From positions 71,720,610 through 71,784,609 of the forward strand of contig NC_088917.1 of NCBI RefSeq assembly GCF_963576675.1: DNA of 64,000 nucleotides, written 5' to 3'. The stretch is from Euphorbia lathyris (Eukaryota; Streptophyta; Magnoliopsida; Malpighiales; Euphorbiaceae). Below, piece after piece: positions 46,480 to 56,219 of this stretch. Under the pieces are notes generated by a model. The model had not been told where the DNA came from, ran no database searches, and was given only the letters and a program-made list of their open reading frames with translations. How positions within the stretch are numbered: the first letter of the stretch is position 1; every line of letters starts with the position of its first letter. Position numbers and translations under genes: made by a program.

Positions 46480-49383
46480 ATGGATACCGTTCGCGCAGAC
46501 GTCATCATTAAGCGATTGTGGTGTCGAGAGAGCAGTCGGCTAGTTAGGCAGTTTGACCAGTTACAGATTGACAGTTCTGAATCAGTAGTTGTGGCTTCGG
46601 AATCATCTTCGTCCGAGTATACTCAGTCTTCAGCCAGTATGTCTGCGACCGACGAGAAAGTGGCCGGATTGGAAAACTCTGTGAACAACATTAATGAGAA
46701 GTTAGCGGTGATAGCGGCCCAGTTAGCTAAGCTGGCGATGAAAGACGATAAAAGTGGCATTAAACACACTGAGAATGAGGTGAACGATGGACCTCGCTTT
46801 GGGAATGAGGATGACTATCAAGATTATATCCGAAAACAGTTAGAGAAAGAGAAAGCTCAGGAAGAGGAATGGAAGCAACACATCACGCAGGAGGTGCAGG
46901 ACTTGCGCGGAGGAAGTTCCGGAAGTCAGGACTTTTATAACTTGAAGAATTATTTATCGGCAACAGCTTTGCCTTTGAAATTTCGGCTCCCTGACATGAA
47001 AAAGTTCGATGGAACTGGAGATCCCACCGCTCACATGAATCAGTATGTTGCTATGATGAAGCACACGATCCTGACTAAGGATCAAGTCCTGGGGCTGTTT
47101 AACACTTACCTAGAGGGGGCTGCCCTCACATGGTTCCATGCATTGCCTATAGTGACAAAGAAGGATTGGAAGGAATTAGCGAAGTCATTCATCGCTCAGT
47201 ATAGCTTTAACACCATGCTTGAGGTCACTTTGAAAGAGTTAGAGAGCACTAAGCAACAGGCTGGGGAATCCTTTTCCGATTTTGTGAAAAGATGGAGGGC
47301 TAAGGCCACAGTGATGAAACAAAAGCCGCTCGAGCAGGATCAGATCCGAATGGTGGTTGGCAACACATTGCCGTATATCAAGAATGAGTTGCGGTATATG
47401 CCGTTTACCGATTTCAATCAGATGTATAGCTGTGCTTTGACAGTTGAGGGGGATGGAGAGCCAAAGAAAGCCTATACCAAATGGACGAAGTCTGGATATG
47501 GTGCCGGAGGACCAAGTGCGAGTACAGAGTCCGCTGCAGTGAAAGTGCTTGATCTTAATGCTATCGAAAAGAGGCAGTTCGCCAAATTTGATCAGACCTA
47601 CGCAAAAGTTTTCGAACGATTGCAGAAAAAGGGGCTACTGAAAGCTCTTACTCATTATAACAAGACACCGCCTCCTCCACAGATACAAGCTAGGGGATAT
47701 TGCGAGTTCCACAGCAATTATGGGCATACAATTGAGAATTGTGAGAGATTGAAACACGAAATCCAAGATTTAATCGAGGAGAAAAAGATAGCTGATCCTT
47801 CGTCAGCGAACCCTTCCACTAGGCGTAATCCATTGCCTAATCATAGGGTAAGCATGATCGGAATGGGTCTGACAGAACGTGTAGTGATGGAATCCTTCGA
47901 GGAGAATGTAGAGGAGTTGTTGGACTCCGACGAAAAGAACAATGTGGGAAATGGTCTATATGTGTCCTTCCTTGGCGAAGAACAGGAGAATGAACTAATG
48001 GATGAAGGGTTGGACGGTGGAGCACCGTATGATGAAGATAGTGCCGAAGAGACCGGGGAAGGGTCGTCTCGGACTATTGTGCCAGAATTGGGTCTGTTTA
48101 GTGGTGGAGAAAACCCCGAGGTGCACTTGCGTGAATATATGCGCGATATGTTTGTCGAATCCTTCGGGGTGGATGAGATTGCTCAGTGGTTTCACCATTC
48201 GCTGATAGGCGAACCTTTGGAATGGTTCCACTCATTACCCGACTCTTGCAAGCATGATTGGGATCAATTATCAGATTTATTCTTAGAAAAGTACCAAAGA
48301 GCCGAGGACAGGGCCGCAGAGCGCTTCGCAATGCAGATTGGACCTATCAAGCGTCCGCTACCGAGGGTTAGCAAATATAATGGCAACAAGGACCCTATGG
48401 AGCACCTTCACTTCTACTTATCAGCCATGGCGCCCTTGGGTTTTAAAGAAGAAGAGATCACTAGCTTGTTTTGTAATTCGTTGATGGGTGAGCCATTAAT
48501 GTGGTACATGTCGTTGCTGATGTATGTTAAGACCGATTGGGCGGCAATGACGAAAAGATTTATCAAGGAGTATACAGTATGGATGCTGGCAGAGCAAACC
48601 TCGGATTCCCCGTCTTACCAAACACCTGATGCGGTGTTAGCGATGCCTAGGTATGGTGGATACCAGGATCCTGTTGAGCATGCAAGGTTATTCCGCAATC
48701 ATATGTATGACGCCAGATTCCCGCAGTGTGAATTATATGAACATTTTGCGGAAACTTTAATGGGAGAAGCCTTGTTGTGGCATCAAGGCCTATCAGAGGA
48801 GGAAATGGGTCATTGGGTACCGCTCAGGAGTGCCTTTGTGGCAAGATATGAGATGTATGTTCCATGGACGGGATCCCTGGAGGATCTGGATAGGATCAGG
48901 CAGTTCCCCGAGGAACCATTTGTGGACTATGCTAGGAGGTGGAGGCACCGGTATGAGCAGTGTCACGAAACAATGAGCAATAAGGTGCAGCTTATGTGCA
49001 TACAACGAGGTGCTATTCCGTTGGCAGCAAGAAGGATGAGCAGAGTGTCCCTCCGAGATTACGACGATTTGATAGGCTGGGCGTTGTATGGATCGGCAGA
49101 TACCTTTTATTTGAATCCAAACGTTCCTCACATTATGGATTTAATGATTGTGGATATTTGGGAAAGTTCCTCGGACGAAGAAGATGTTAATCGGAGGATT
49201 CCTATTAACATTTGGGATGAGTCTGATGATGAGCCGGAAATCGCCGTCATGATGAGATCAGGACGAATGGCCGAGGGAAAGGCACCTATGGTTGAGACTG
49301 AGATAGGGGAAGGGTCGGCTCCTAAGTCCGACGACCAAGTTCTTGAGCAGTTGAAGAAGACACAAGCTAAGTCCACGGTCTAG
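46480..49383 (+). CDS. Tat-type gag, 967 aa, with four capsid-like modules
   Basis: ATG 46480 to TAG 49381-49383. Residues 55-90 are a probable coiled coil. Residues 168-323 are a Retrotrans_gag capsid domain (FDGTGDPTAHMNQY, GAALTWFHALP, FVKRWRAKA). C408-X2-H-X4-H-X4-C421 is a zinc knuckle. After an acidic linker three further modules repeat the capsid pattern: about 533-605 (ENPEVHLREYMRDM, GEPLEWFHSLP, FLEKY), 626-699 (NKDPMEHLHFYLSAM, GEPLMWYMSL, FIKEY) and 720-870 (YQDPVEHARLFRNHM, GEALLWHQGL, FVDYARRWRHRY). The last is nearly full length, the middle two only N-terminal halves. The C-terminal 100 residues are acidic. Gag coats the RNA and forms particles; a Gag of about 970 residues with extra capsid modules is well beyond the usual size. 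The stop is in frame with pol. Confidence 0.9.
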   Translation: MDTVRADVIIKRLWCRESSRLVRQFDQLQIDSSESVVVASESSSSEYTQSSASMSATDEKVAGLENSVNNINEKLAVIAAQLAKLAMKDDKSGIKHTENEVNDGPRFGNEDDYQDYIRKQLEKEKAQEEEWKQHITQEVQDLRGGSSGSQDFYNLKNYLSATALPLKFRLPDMKKFDGTGDPTAHMNQYVAMMKHTILTKDQVLGLFNTYLEGAALTWFHALPIVTKKDWKELAKSFIAQYSFNTMLEVTLKELESTKQQAGESFSDFVKRWRAKATVMKQKPLEQDQIRMVVGNTLPYIKNELRYMPFTDFNQMYSCALTVEGDGEPKKAYTKWTKSGYGAGGPSASTESAAVKVLDLNAIEKRQFAKFDQTYAKVFERLQKKGLLKALTHYNKTPPPPQIQARGYCEFHSNYGHTIENCERLKHEIQDLIEEKKIADPSSANPSTRRNPLPNHRVSMIGMGLTERVVMESFEENVEELLDSDEKNNVGNGLYVSFLGEEQENELMDEGLDGGAPYDEDSAEETGEGSSRTIVPELGLFSGGENPEVHLREYMRDMFVESFGVDEIAQWFHHSLIGEPLEWFHSLPDSCKHDWDQLSDLFLEKYQRAEDRAAERFAMQIGPIKRPLPRVSKYNGNKDPMEHLHFYLSAMAPLGFKEEEITSLFCNSLMGEPLMWYMSLLMYVKTDWAAMTKRFIKEYTVWMLAEQTSDSPSYQTPDAVLAMPRYGGYQDPVEHARLFRNHMYDARFPQCELYEHFAETLMGEALLWHQGLSEEEMGHWVPLRSAFVARYEMYVPWTGSLEDLDRIRQFPEEPFVDYARRWRHRYEQCHETMSNKVQLMCIQRGAIPLAARRMSRVSLRDYDDLIGWALYGSADTFYLNPNVPHIMDLMIVDIWESSSDEEDVNRRIPINIWDESDDEPEIAVMMRSGRMAEGKAPMVETEIGEGSAPKSDDQVLEQLKKTQAKSTV

Positions 49384-52300
49384 GAAGTTTTATGCCATTC
49401 CAAATACCATCGTGAAAATTTGATGAAGGAGTTGCAGAATTTGGTCATTTCCACCGATACTGAGCCGGCAACACTAGTAGGAGCAATTATGGCCCGAAAG
49501 AAGGCTGAAATCATATTTACCGACGAGGATCTCCCAGAAGAGGGGAAGGCTCATAATAAGCCTTTGTACATCCGAGCAGAAATCAACGGGAAGAAGACTA
49601 GCTGTGTGATGGTCGATGATGGATCGGCCATTAACGTTTGCCCGCTGAAACTCTTATCTAAGTTGGGAGTAGAAAGAGGGGACCTAACGGCCTCGGAAAC
49701 TGTGATAAGGGCTTATAATGATAGCCGTAGGCACATTGAAGGAGTCTTCAAGGCCAAGTTGAAAGTGGGGCCGCATGAAGAAGAAACTGAGTTCACGGTG
49801 CTGGATATCCCGGTAACCTTTGCTGTATTGTTGGGATGCCCATGGTTCCACAAGTTGGGAGGTGTGCCCTCCACGCTCCATCAGATGATCAAGTTCCCCT
49901 TCGGGGAGGAGATAGTGACAATCAGAGCTGAGAAATTGAGCTCGGTGGCAGCATTGGGGATTGAGCCTCAACTTTTCTCCGGGTTCCAAGTTTCTGGGAT
50001 TTACGAGTCAAGCATGACCACCGATGTGGTGAAGATGATGAAGGGAGGTTTCATCCCAGGAATGGGCTTAGGAGCACACCATCAGGGGTTGCCAGAATTT
50101 CCGGACTTTAAGAGTCAGAAAACCCGGAGGGGTTTGGGATATGAGCAGGGAGGTCCGTCCAACGTGAGTGGTGAAGGAAAAGTGGGCCTAAGGAAGTACT
50201 TCGTGAACGAGGGGCATGGAAAGGCGTATTCAGGGACCCCCGAGGTATGGACTAGCACAGAAGGGAAGATTCTGCCGGGATTCGAAATCTTCAATGATGT
50301 TGCCGACTGGGGCAAAGGAAAGGCGAGCTGCTTTATCGAGGAGATTATGATGCTGGATTTGAATGCCGAGGAGCAAGTCATCACCATTGAAGCAACTGCA
50401 GGAGCGGGAGATGAGCCTAGTACCTCCAAAATTCATGAGAAGTCCGAAGACCCTGATGATGAAAATTGTATTACTGCTTTGTTTGAATCAGATGATGTAA
50501 TCACCCATGCTATCAATGAAATGAATTCTGATTTTGCTTACTTGCTTGATGTCGATCATGATCATTCCATGCATTCTCATTCATATAACATGCCTACATT
50601 TGAAATCAATGCAATAGAAATGTCAACTTTCAATCTTGGTACGGATGAAAATCCTAAACTTATACAAATTGCTCAAGAATTAACTATTGAAGAGAGAAAA
50701 GAATTCAAGAGAATAATTAAAAAATACGAAATTGTATTCGCATGGACATACGAAGACATGCCTGGAATTGATCAATCTATCGTAACTCACCGCATTCCAA
50801 CTTACCCCGAAGCAAAGCCCGTAAAGCAGAAGCTCCGACGTATGAGACCAGAATGGGCAGATAAGATCAGAAAGGAGGTGAAGAAGCAGTTAGAAGCAGG
50901 ATTCATCGAAGTGATCGACTATCCCCCTTGGGTCGCAAATGTGGTGCCAATCGCGAAAAAGGACGACAAAGTAAGGATGTGCGTTGATTACAGAGATCTT
51001 AACAAGTCATGCCCCAAGGATGAGTTCGCATTGCCTCATATCGACGTATTGATCGACAGTGCAGCGTCAAGCGTCTTACACACGAATGTGGATGGTTTCA
51101 TGGGCTACATGCAAGTTCAGATGGCCAAAAAGCACAAAGCAAAAACCTCGTTCACAACCGAGTGGGGGACATACTGTTACAGAGTAATGTCGTTTGGTTT
51201 GAAAAATGCCGGGGCAACTTACCAGCGAATGGCCACAGCACTGTTCCATGATATGATACATAAAGAGGTAGAAGTCCACGTGGACGATATGATGGTCAAA
51301 TCAGAGACAAGAGAAGGGCATTTTGCCGCGCTCGAGAAGTTTTTGGCCGGAATTGCAGAATTCAAGCTAAGGTTAAACCCGAAGAAGTGCTTTTTCGGCG
51401 TCTCGTCGGGGAAAATCTTAGGCTATGTAATCAGAAACAAGAGAATTGAGGTAGATCCCGACAAAGTGAAAGCCATACGAGAAATGCCGGCACCAAAGAA
51501 TGAGAAAGAAGTGAGAGGGTTTCTGGGGCAGGTTCAGTATATCAGCCGGTTCATAGCAAGACTCACTGCAATCTGCGAGCCGATCTTTAAGTTGCTACGG
51601 AAAGATCAACCCACGATTTGGAATGATAAGTGTCAGCAGGCCTTAGAGAAGGTCCGAGATTACTTGTCTAATCCGCCAATTCTAAGACCGCCTAAATTGG
51701 GAAAACCGCTGCTCCTCTATGTGGCAATCGAAGAGCGATCTATTGGGGCAATGCTGGCCCAAGAGGGAGACACTGGTGTTGAGCACGCGGTGTATTATCT
51801 GAGTAAGAAGTTCTTGGAGTACGAGCTCAGGTACAACAAGATCGAAAAGACGTGCGTAGCAGTAGTATGGTTGACGAAGAAACTGCGGCACTATTTCCAA
51901 TCGTATAAAGTGATCATTATTTCTCGGATGGACCCCGTGAAGTACCTATACCGAACTCTATCCTTGACGGGGAAGTTAGCCAGATGGTTGTTGCTTTTGT
52001 CCGAGTTTGACATTGAAAATGTGACGAAGAAGGTTATCAAAGGGAGGGCCGTGGCAGAATTTCTGGCCAACCAACCCCTGAATGCAGAGGAAGAAGAGAT
52101 AAGCTATGATTTCCCCGATGAGCACTTGAACGCAATCGAAGTTATACCGTGGAAAATGTTCTTCGACGGAGCAGTTAATTCGAATGGAGCTGGAGTAGGA
52201 GTACTACTTACCTCACCGGAAGGAGAAAGGATCCCGATGGCCAAGAAGTTATCCTTCCCTCTCACCAATAATATGGCCGAGTATGAAGCGTGCATTTATG

Positions 52301-53874
52301 GTTTAGAGTCATTAGCGGCACTGGGAGCGTCATATGTCGAAATTTGGGGTGACTCAAAGTTGATCATCGAACAGGCACAAGGAAACTGGGAGGTAAGAGA
52401 AGAAAGACTACGTTCGTACCTCGATCAGCTAGAAGGGTTGGCACAAAGATTCAAAGAATGTCGTTTCTATCATATTCCTCGAGCACAGAACCAGGCGGCG
52501 GATGCCTTGGCCACTTTGGTGTCAGTTTGGGACAACCCCCGGAACCTTGCCTCGAAACCGTTGGTATTGAGGAGATCTCACAAACCATGCTACGAGGACG
52601 TAATGCTGTTAGGGGCAGATGAAAAACCGTGGTATTTCGATATCGTGAACTTCATGAAAGATGGAACATATCCGACAGAGTCAGAACCGAGGGATCAAGC
52701 TGTGATTAGAAGGTTAGCCCGGCAGTTCGTCATCCACAACGATTTGCTTTACAAAAGGCACATTGACGGATTACAATTAAGATGCTTGGATGCGGAAGAA
52801 GCCCGCGAGGCAATGTAATCAGTACATTCAGGAATTTGTGGAGCCCATATGGGGGGAGCAGTACTAGCTAAGAAAATTATTAGGCAAGGCTTCTATTGGC
52901 TCACCATGGAAAAAGATTGTAACGAGTATGCAAAGAAATGCCATGATTGTCAAATCCACGGCGATTGCAGTCATCTTCCGGCCATGGAACTACATGTGCT
53001 AGCACCTATTTGGCCATTCGCTGCTTGGGGCATTGACATCATCGGCGAAGTAAGGCCTAACGCTTCAAATGGACATAAGTTTATTGATGTTGCCATCGAT
53101 TATTTCACCAAGTGGGTAGAAGCAGAGTCGTTTAGCAAATTGGGATCCAAGCAGATGAGAAAGTTCATTGAAAAACACTTGATCACCAGGTTTGGAGTGC
53201 CTCATCACATGATTACGGATAACGGGGTCCAGTTTCAGGGGGAAGTAAGAAATCTTTTCCGAGAATATGGCATTGAACATCACAGGTCTTCTCCGTACCG
53301 TCCACAGGCTAATGGAGCAGTAGAAGCAGCTAATAAGAACCTTAAGAGGATTCTCATAAAAACGGTGGAATCACATCGGAATTGGCATGAGCACCTCCCA
53401 CTCGCGTTGTGGGCTTATCGCACGACAATTAGAACCTCAACTGGGGCAACGCCATTCTCTCTGGTGTATGGAACAGAAGCGGTCTTGCCGATTGAGATCG
53501 AAAAGCGATCGTTGAGAATCGCAGTGGAGGCAGAAATTCCCGAGGCGGAATGGGTGAAGAGGTGATGTGAGCAGTTGGCTCTAGTTGACGAAAAAAGGAT
53601 GGAAGCGCTTTACCATGTACAGTTATACCAGAGAAGAATGGCTCGGGCTTTCAATAAAAAAGTCAAGACCAGCCCTATCAAAGAAGGAGATTTGGTGCTG
53701 AAACAGATCCGTGTGACGCACACCGACCCAAGGGGGAAGTTTAGGCCTAACTGGGAAGGGCCATTCGTCGTGAAGAAGATATTAAGCAAAGGAGCGGTGA
53801 TGTTAACTACAATGGACGGCATGGAATTCTCTGAACCTACCAACCTGGATAGGCTTAAGAAATACTTTTCGTAA
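49384..53874 (+). pseudogene. Tat-type pol: protease, G-patch, RT, RNase H, aRNase H, integrase; two nonsense codons
   Basis: In the same frame as gag, after its single TAG; the first in-frame ATG is 49423. Order: protease (VMVDDGSAINVCPL, about 49606-49647); a G-patch-like stretch (GGFIPGMGLG … RRGLGYEQ, about 50044-50148); reverse transcriptase (VDYRDLNKSCPKDEF at about 50980, VHVDDMMVK at 51274-51300, where His replaces the usual Tyr of YVDD); a retroviral RNase H (about 51700-52080); a second archaeal-type RNase H (WKMFFDGAVNSNGAGVGVLL … NQAADALA, about 52150-52520), which is diagnostic of the Tat lineage; and an integrase with zinc part and core (about 52819-53560) plus C-terminal domain to TAA 53872-53874. 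In-frame stops TAA at 52816-52818 and TGA at 53563-53565 cut the integrase, so this copy cannot make it. Confidence 0.9.
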
Positions 53875-54060
53875 AAAAAAAAAAAAAAAGAGCCCGATAG
53901 GTTGAAAACCCGCAAAGGGCGACCTATGCAACAATGAGGGAAATCCCAATGGGTGAAAACCCGAAAGGGCACTCATTTAAAAATTCCGGGATAGTAAAAG
54001 GAGAGGAGAAAAATCGCCGGGATCCGAAAACCGAAAGGCGGGTCCTGGTAACAATAGTTA
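53875..54060 (+). repeat. Three GAAAACCC-type hairpin repeats after pol
   Basis: After an A run (53875-53889) come AGGTTGAAAACCCGCAAAGG, GGGTGAAAACCCGAAAGGGC and GGATCCGAAAACCGAAAGGC at about 53899, 53951 and 54020. Each can fold as GGGTnnnnACCC next to a CCGnAAAGG loop. Similar phrases occur after pol in other Tat elements (from memory). Confidence 0.65.
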
Positions 54061-54339
54061 TGACTTGAGCAATTACAAAAACAATGTATAAGAGACTAAG
54101 TATTTCTGTTGTTTGTAAATAAATAAAGGCATGAATATATTTGACGAGAATGATTGGAATCATCATAATCTACTGAATGCATGGTAATATGAATCACGAG
54201 TTATACATTTCCTATCCTACTTTTCACAAAAAGCCTACCTACTATCCACCCCACTCCCTATACATCAGCTATACAGCGGGGAAACTCCAATAAAAGCTAC
54301 AAAGCAATAATGAAAGCTACAAAGCAATACATAACGAGC

Positions 54340-55129
54340 CTAATACGGAGGGAAATCCCAATAGTCCTCAAAATCTCTCAAGTGTGATGCCCGCTCCGCA
54401 GATAGTGCCTCCTCGGCAGCTCGCGCTCGCTCATCAGCAACTCGTGCTCTCCCATCGGTGACCCGTGCTCTCTCCTCGGCAGCGAGGCGTCCGATCGACT
54501 CATCGCGCGCCCTCTCCTCGACGGCAAGGCGACCCTCAGTCTCCCGTCGCATCATCCCTGACCAGTGGTCATTTCTCTCCTGATACACCTGACCGACCCG
54601 GGCGTCGGCCTCCCGCACCAACTCGCTCTGCCTCCGCTCGTGGGCATGCAGATCGCTCTAAAGCAAAAGAAAGGAAAAACAGATAAAAATAAGAAGCAGC
54701 ATAGGCAAGAACCGAAATCATACATACATGCATGCATTCCACTACACTAAAATAAGGCAAGGGTACATACCAGGTGGTCGGCACAGCGCAAGCTGAGGCG
54801 GTCTTTTATGCATAAAGTCGTAGTTTTACTATTCACATGCATATAGCGCGCATTCTTACGCAGAAATAAACAAGTGTTACTTGTAAGTAAAGAAATTCAT
54901 GTTTTCTAGCTAAAGTCCTCTAAGACAATCTAAAGGTTAGCATGCAAATCATGTTCGGATAGGAATGCTAAAGCCTAGAGTTTGATTCAAATAGAAGTGA
55001 GAAATTACTTACCTCGTTGCAGCGTGTCCGGCTCAGATGCGTTGTAGGGTTGTGGAAGGGATCCACTCTATCTAGGTTTACGTAAACCTCGTCCATGCCT
55101 CTAGTGCCATCCCATTCATCTAAATCCAT
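54340..55129 (-). CDS. Antisense spliced gene inside the Tat-type element, coiled-coil protein (about 144 aa)
   Basis: On the strand opposite gag-pol. Exon 1 is 55013-55129 (ATG at 55129-55127, 39 codons, donor GAG|GTAAGT); the last exon is 54340-54657 (acceptor TTTAG, 106 codons with TAG). They join in phase 0. A possible middle exon 54771-54802 (acceptor AAAAG, donor CTG|GTATGT) is 32 nt, which would break the frame, so it is either skipped or damaged. The product starts MDLDEWDGTRGMDEVYVNL; its second half repeats E/R-E-E-R-A-R phrases, a long charged helix. Antisense genes between pol and the 3' LTR are known in Tat elements (for example gene 23 of Grande); function is unknown. I cannot show that it is transcribed. 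Confidence 0.6.
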
Positions 55130-55586
55130 CCCGAGAATAATCCAAAATCAAAGTCTAGAGAGAGAAAGAAGAGAGAGAAGGTGTGGGGTTGAAATGAAAC
55201 CCCACCACCTTATATAGTAAGAGGGAATGGCATTTCCGTAAATAGTGAAAAATGTACGATTTGACATAAAGGTAAAAAGTAAATAATTAATTACTAGGCG
55301 CACAGACCTCTGATTCGCAGTCCGTTTCAGCCTGCATTTTTCCCAGACAGCAGCCAATATTGTCAAGATATGAACTCCAGACAACAGTCAATTTTTACAG
55401 AACAGTGACACCAGTCAAAATACAGACGACAGTCAACAGAAAAACAATCATTAGTCTATATCAGTCCAGACCAAAACACGTTCCCATTAAACCCCCGAGA
55501 TGATAGCTCCAGTGAGATAACACAGACAACGGTGTTTTAAAAGAATTCAGAATCGTTAGAAAGAACCTTTTTGCCCTTGAGCCACC

Positions 55587-55985
55587 TTACCCATGGTTCA
55601 CGACCGAGGTAGCTTTTTAGCCATCTTACCTACGGTTCACGACCGAGGTAGCTTTTTAGCCATCTTACCTACGGTTCACAACCGAGGTAGCTTTTTAGCT
55701 ATCTTACCTACGGTTCACGATCGAGGTAGCTTTTTAGCCATCTTACCTACGGTTCACGACCGAGGTAGCTTTTTAGCCATCTTACCTACGGTTCACGACC
55801 GAGGTAGCTTTTTAGCCATCTTACCTACGGTTCACGACCGAGGTAGCTCTTTAGCCATCTTACCTACGGTTCACGACCGAGGTAGCTTTTTAGCCATCTT
55901 ACCTACGGTTCACGACCGAGGTAGCTTTTTAGCCATCTTACCTACGGTCCACGACCGAGGTTGCTTTTGAGCCATTCTTACCCAT
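55587..55985 (+). repeat. 39-bp tandem repeat array in the Tat-type 3' region
   Basis: About ten units of TACCTACGGTTCACGACCGA plus 19 further bases (GGTAGCTTTTTAGCCATCT). Most internal units are identical or differ by one base; the first and last are more divergent. The length is 13 codons, so a frame of 125 codons (55593-55970) of VHDRGSFLAILPT units stays open, but it has no other coding features and I do not treat it as a gene. Confidence 0.92.
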
Positions 55986-56219
55986 AGTCAACGTACGCTA
56001 GATTCCGAGAGAAAAAAATCCACCGACGGCCGATTCAGAGGCAAGGATGGAAAGAATTGGAGAACGACACCGGAACGCGCAGCGTGAAGGTCAGGTATGC
56101 TCCCTCCTCCTCTTTACGTGTCTTTTACTTTTATATGTTTTACATTGCATGTGTTGCGTTAGCAAAAAAACGTTTTCAAAACACACACATCACTGTCAAA
56201 ATAGAAAAGTAGGGGCAAC

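Noticed and set aside
55593..55970. 125-codon ORF of VHDRGSFLAILPT repeats
   Set aside because: The open frame follows from a 39-bp (13-codon) repeat unit without a stop. There is no unique N- or C-terminal sequence and no family match.
55587..55985. CRISPR-like array
   Set aside because: The units abut with no unique spacers, and the context is a plant retrotransposon. It is a plain tandem repeat.
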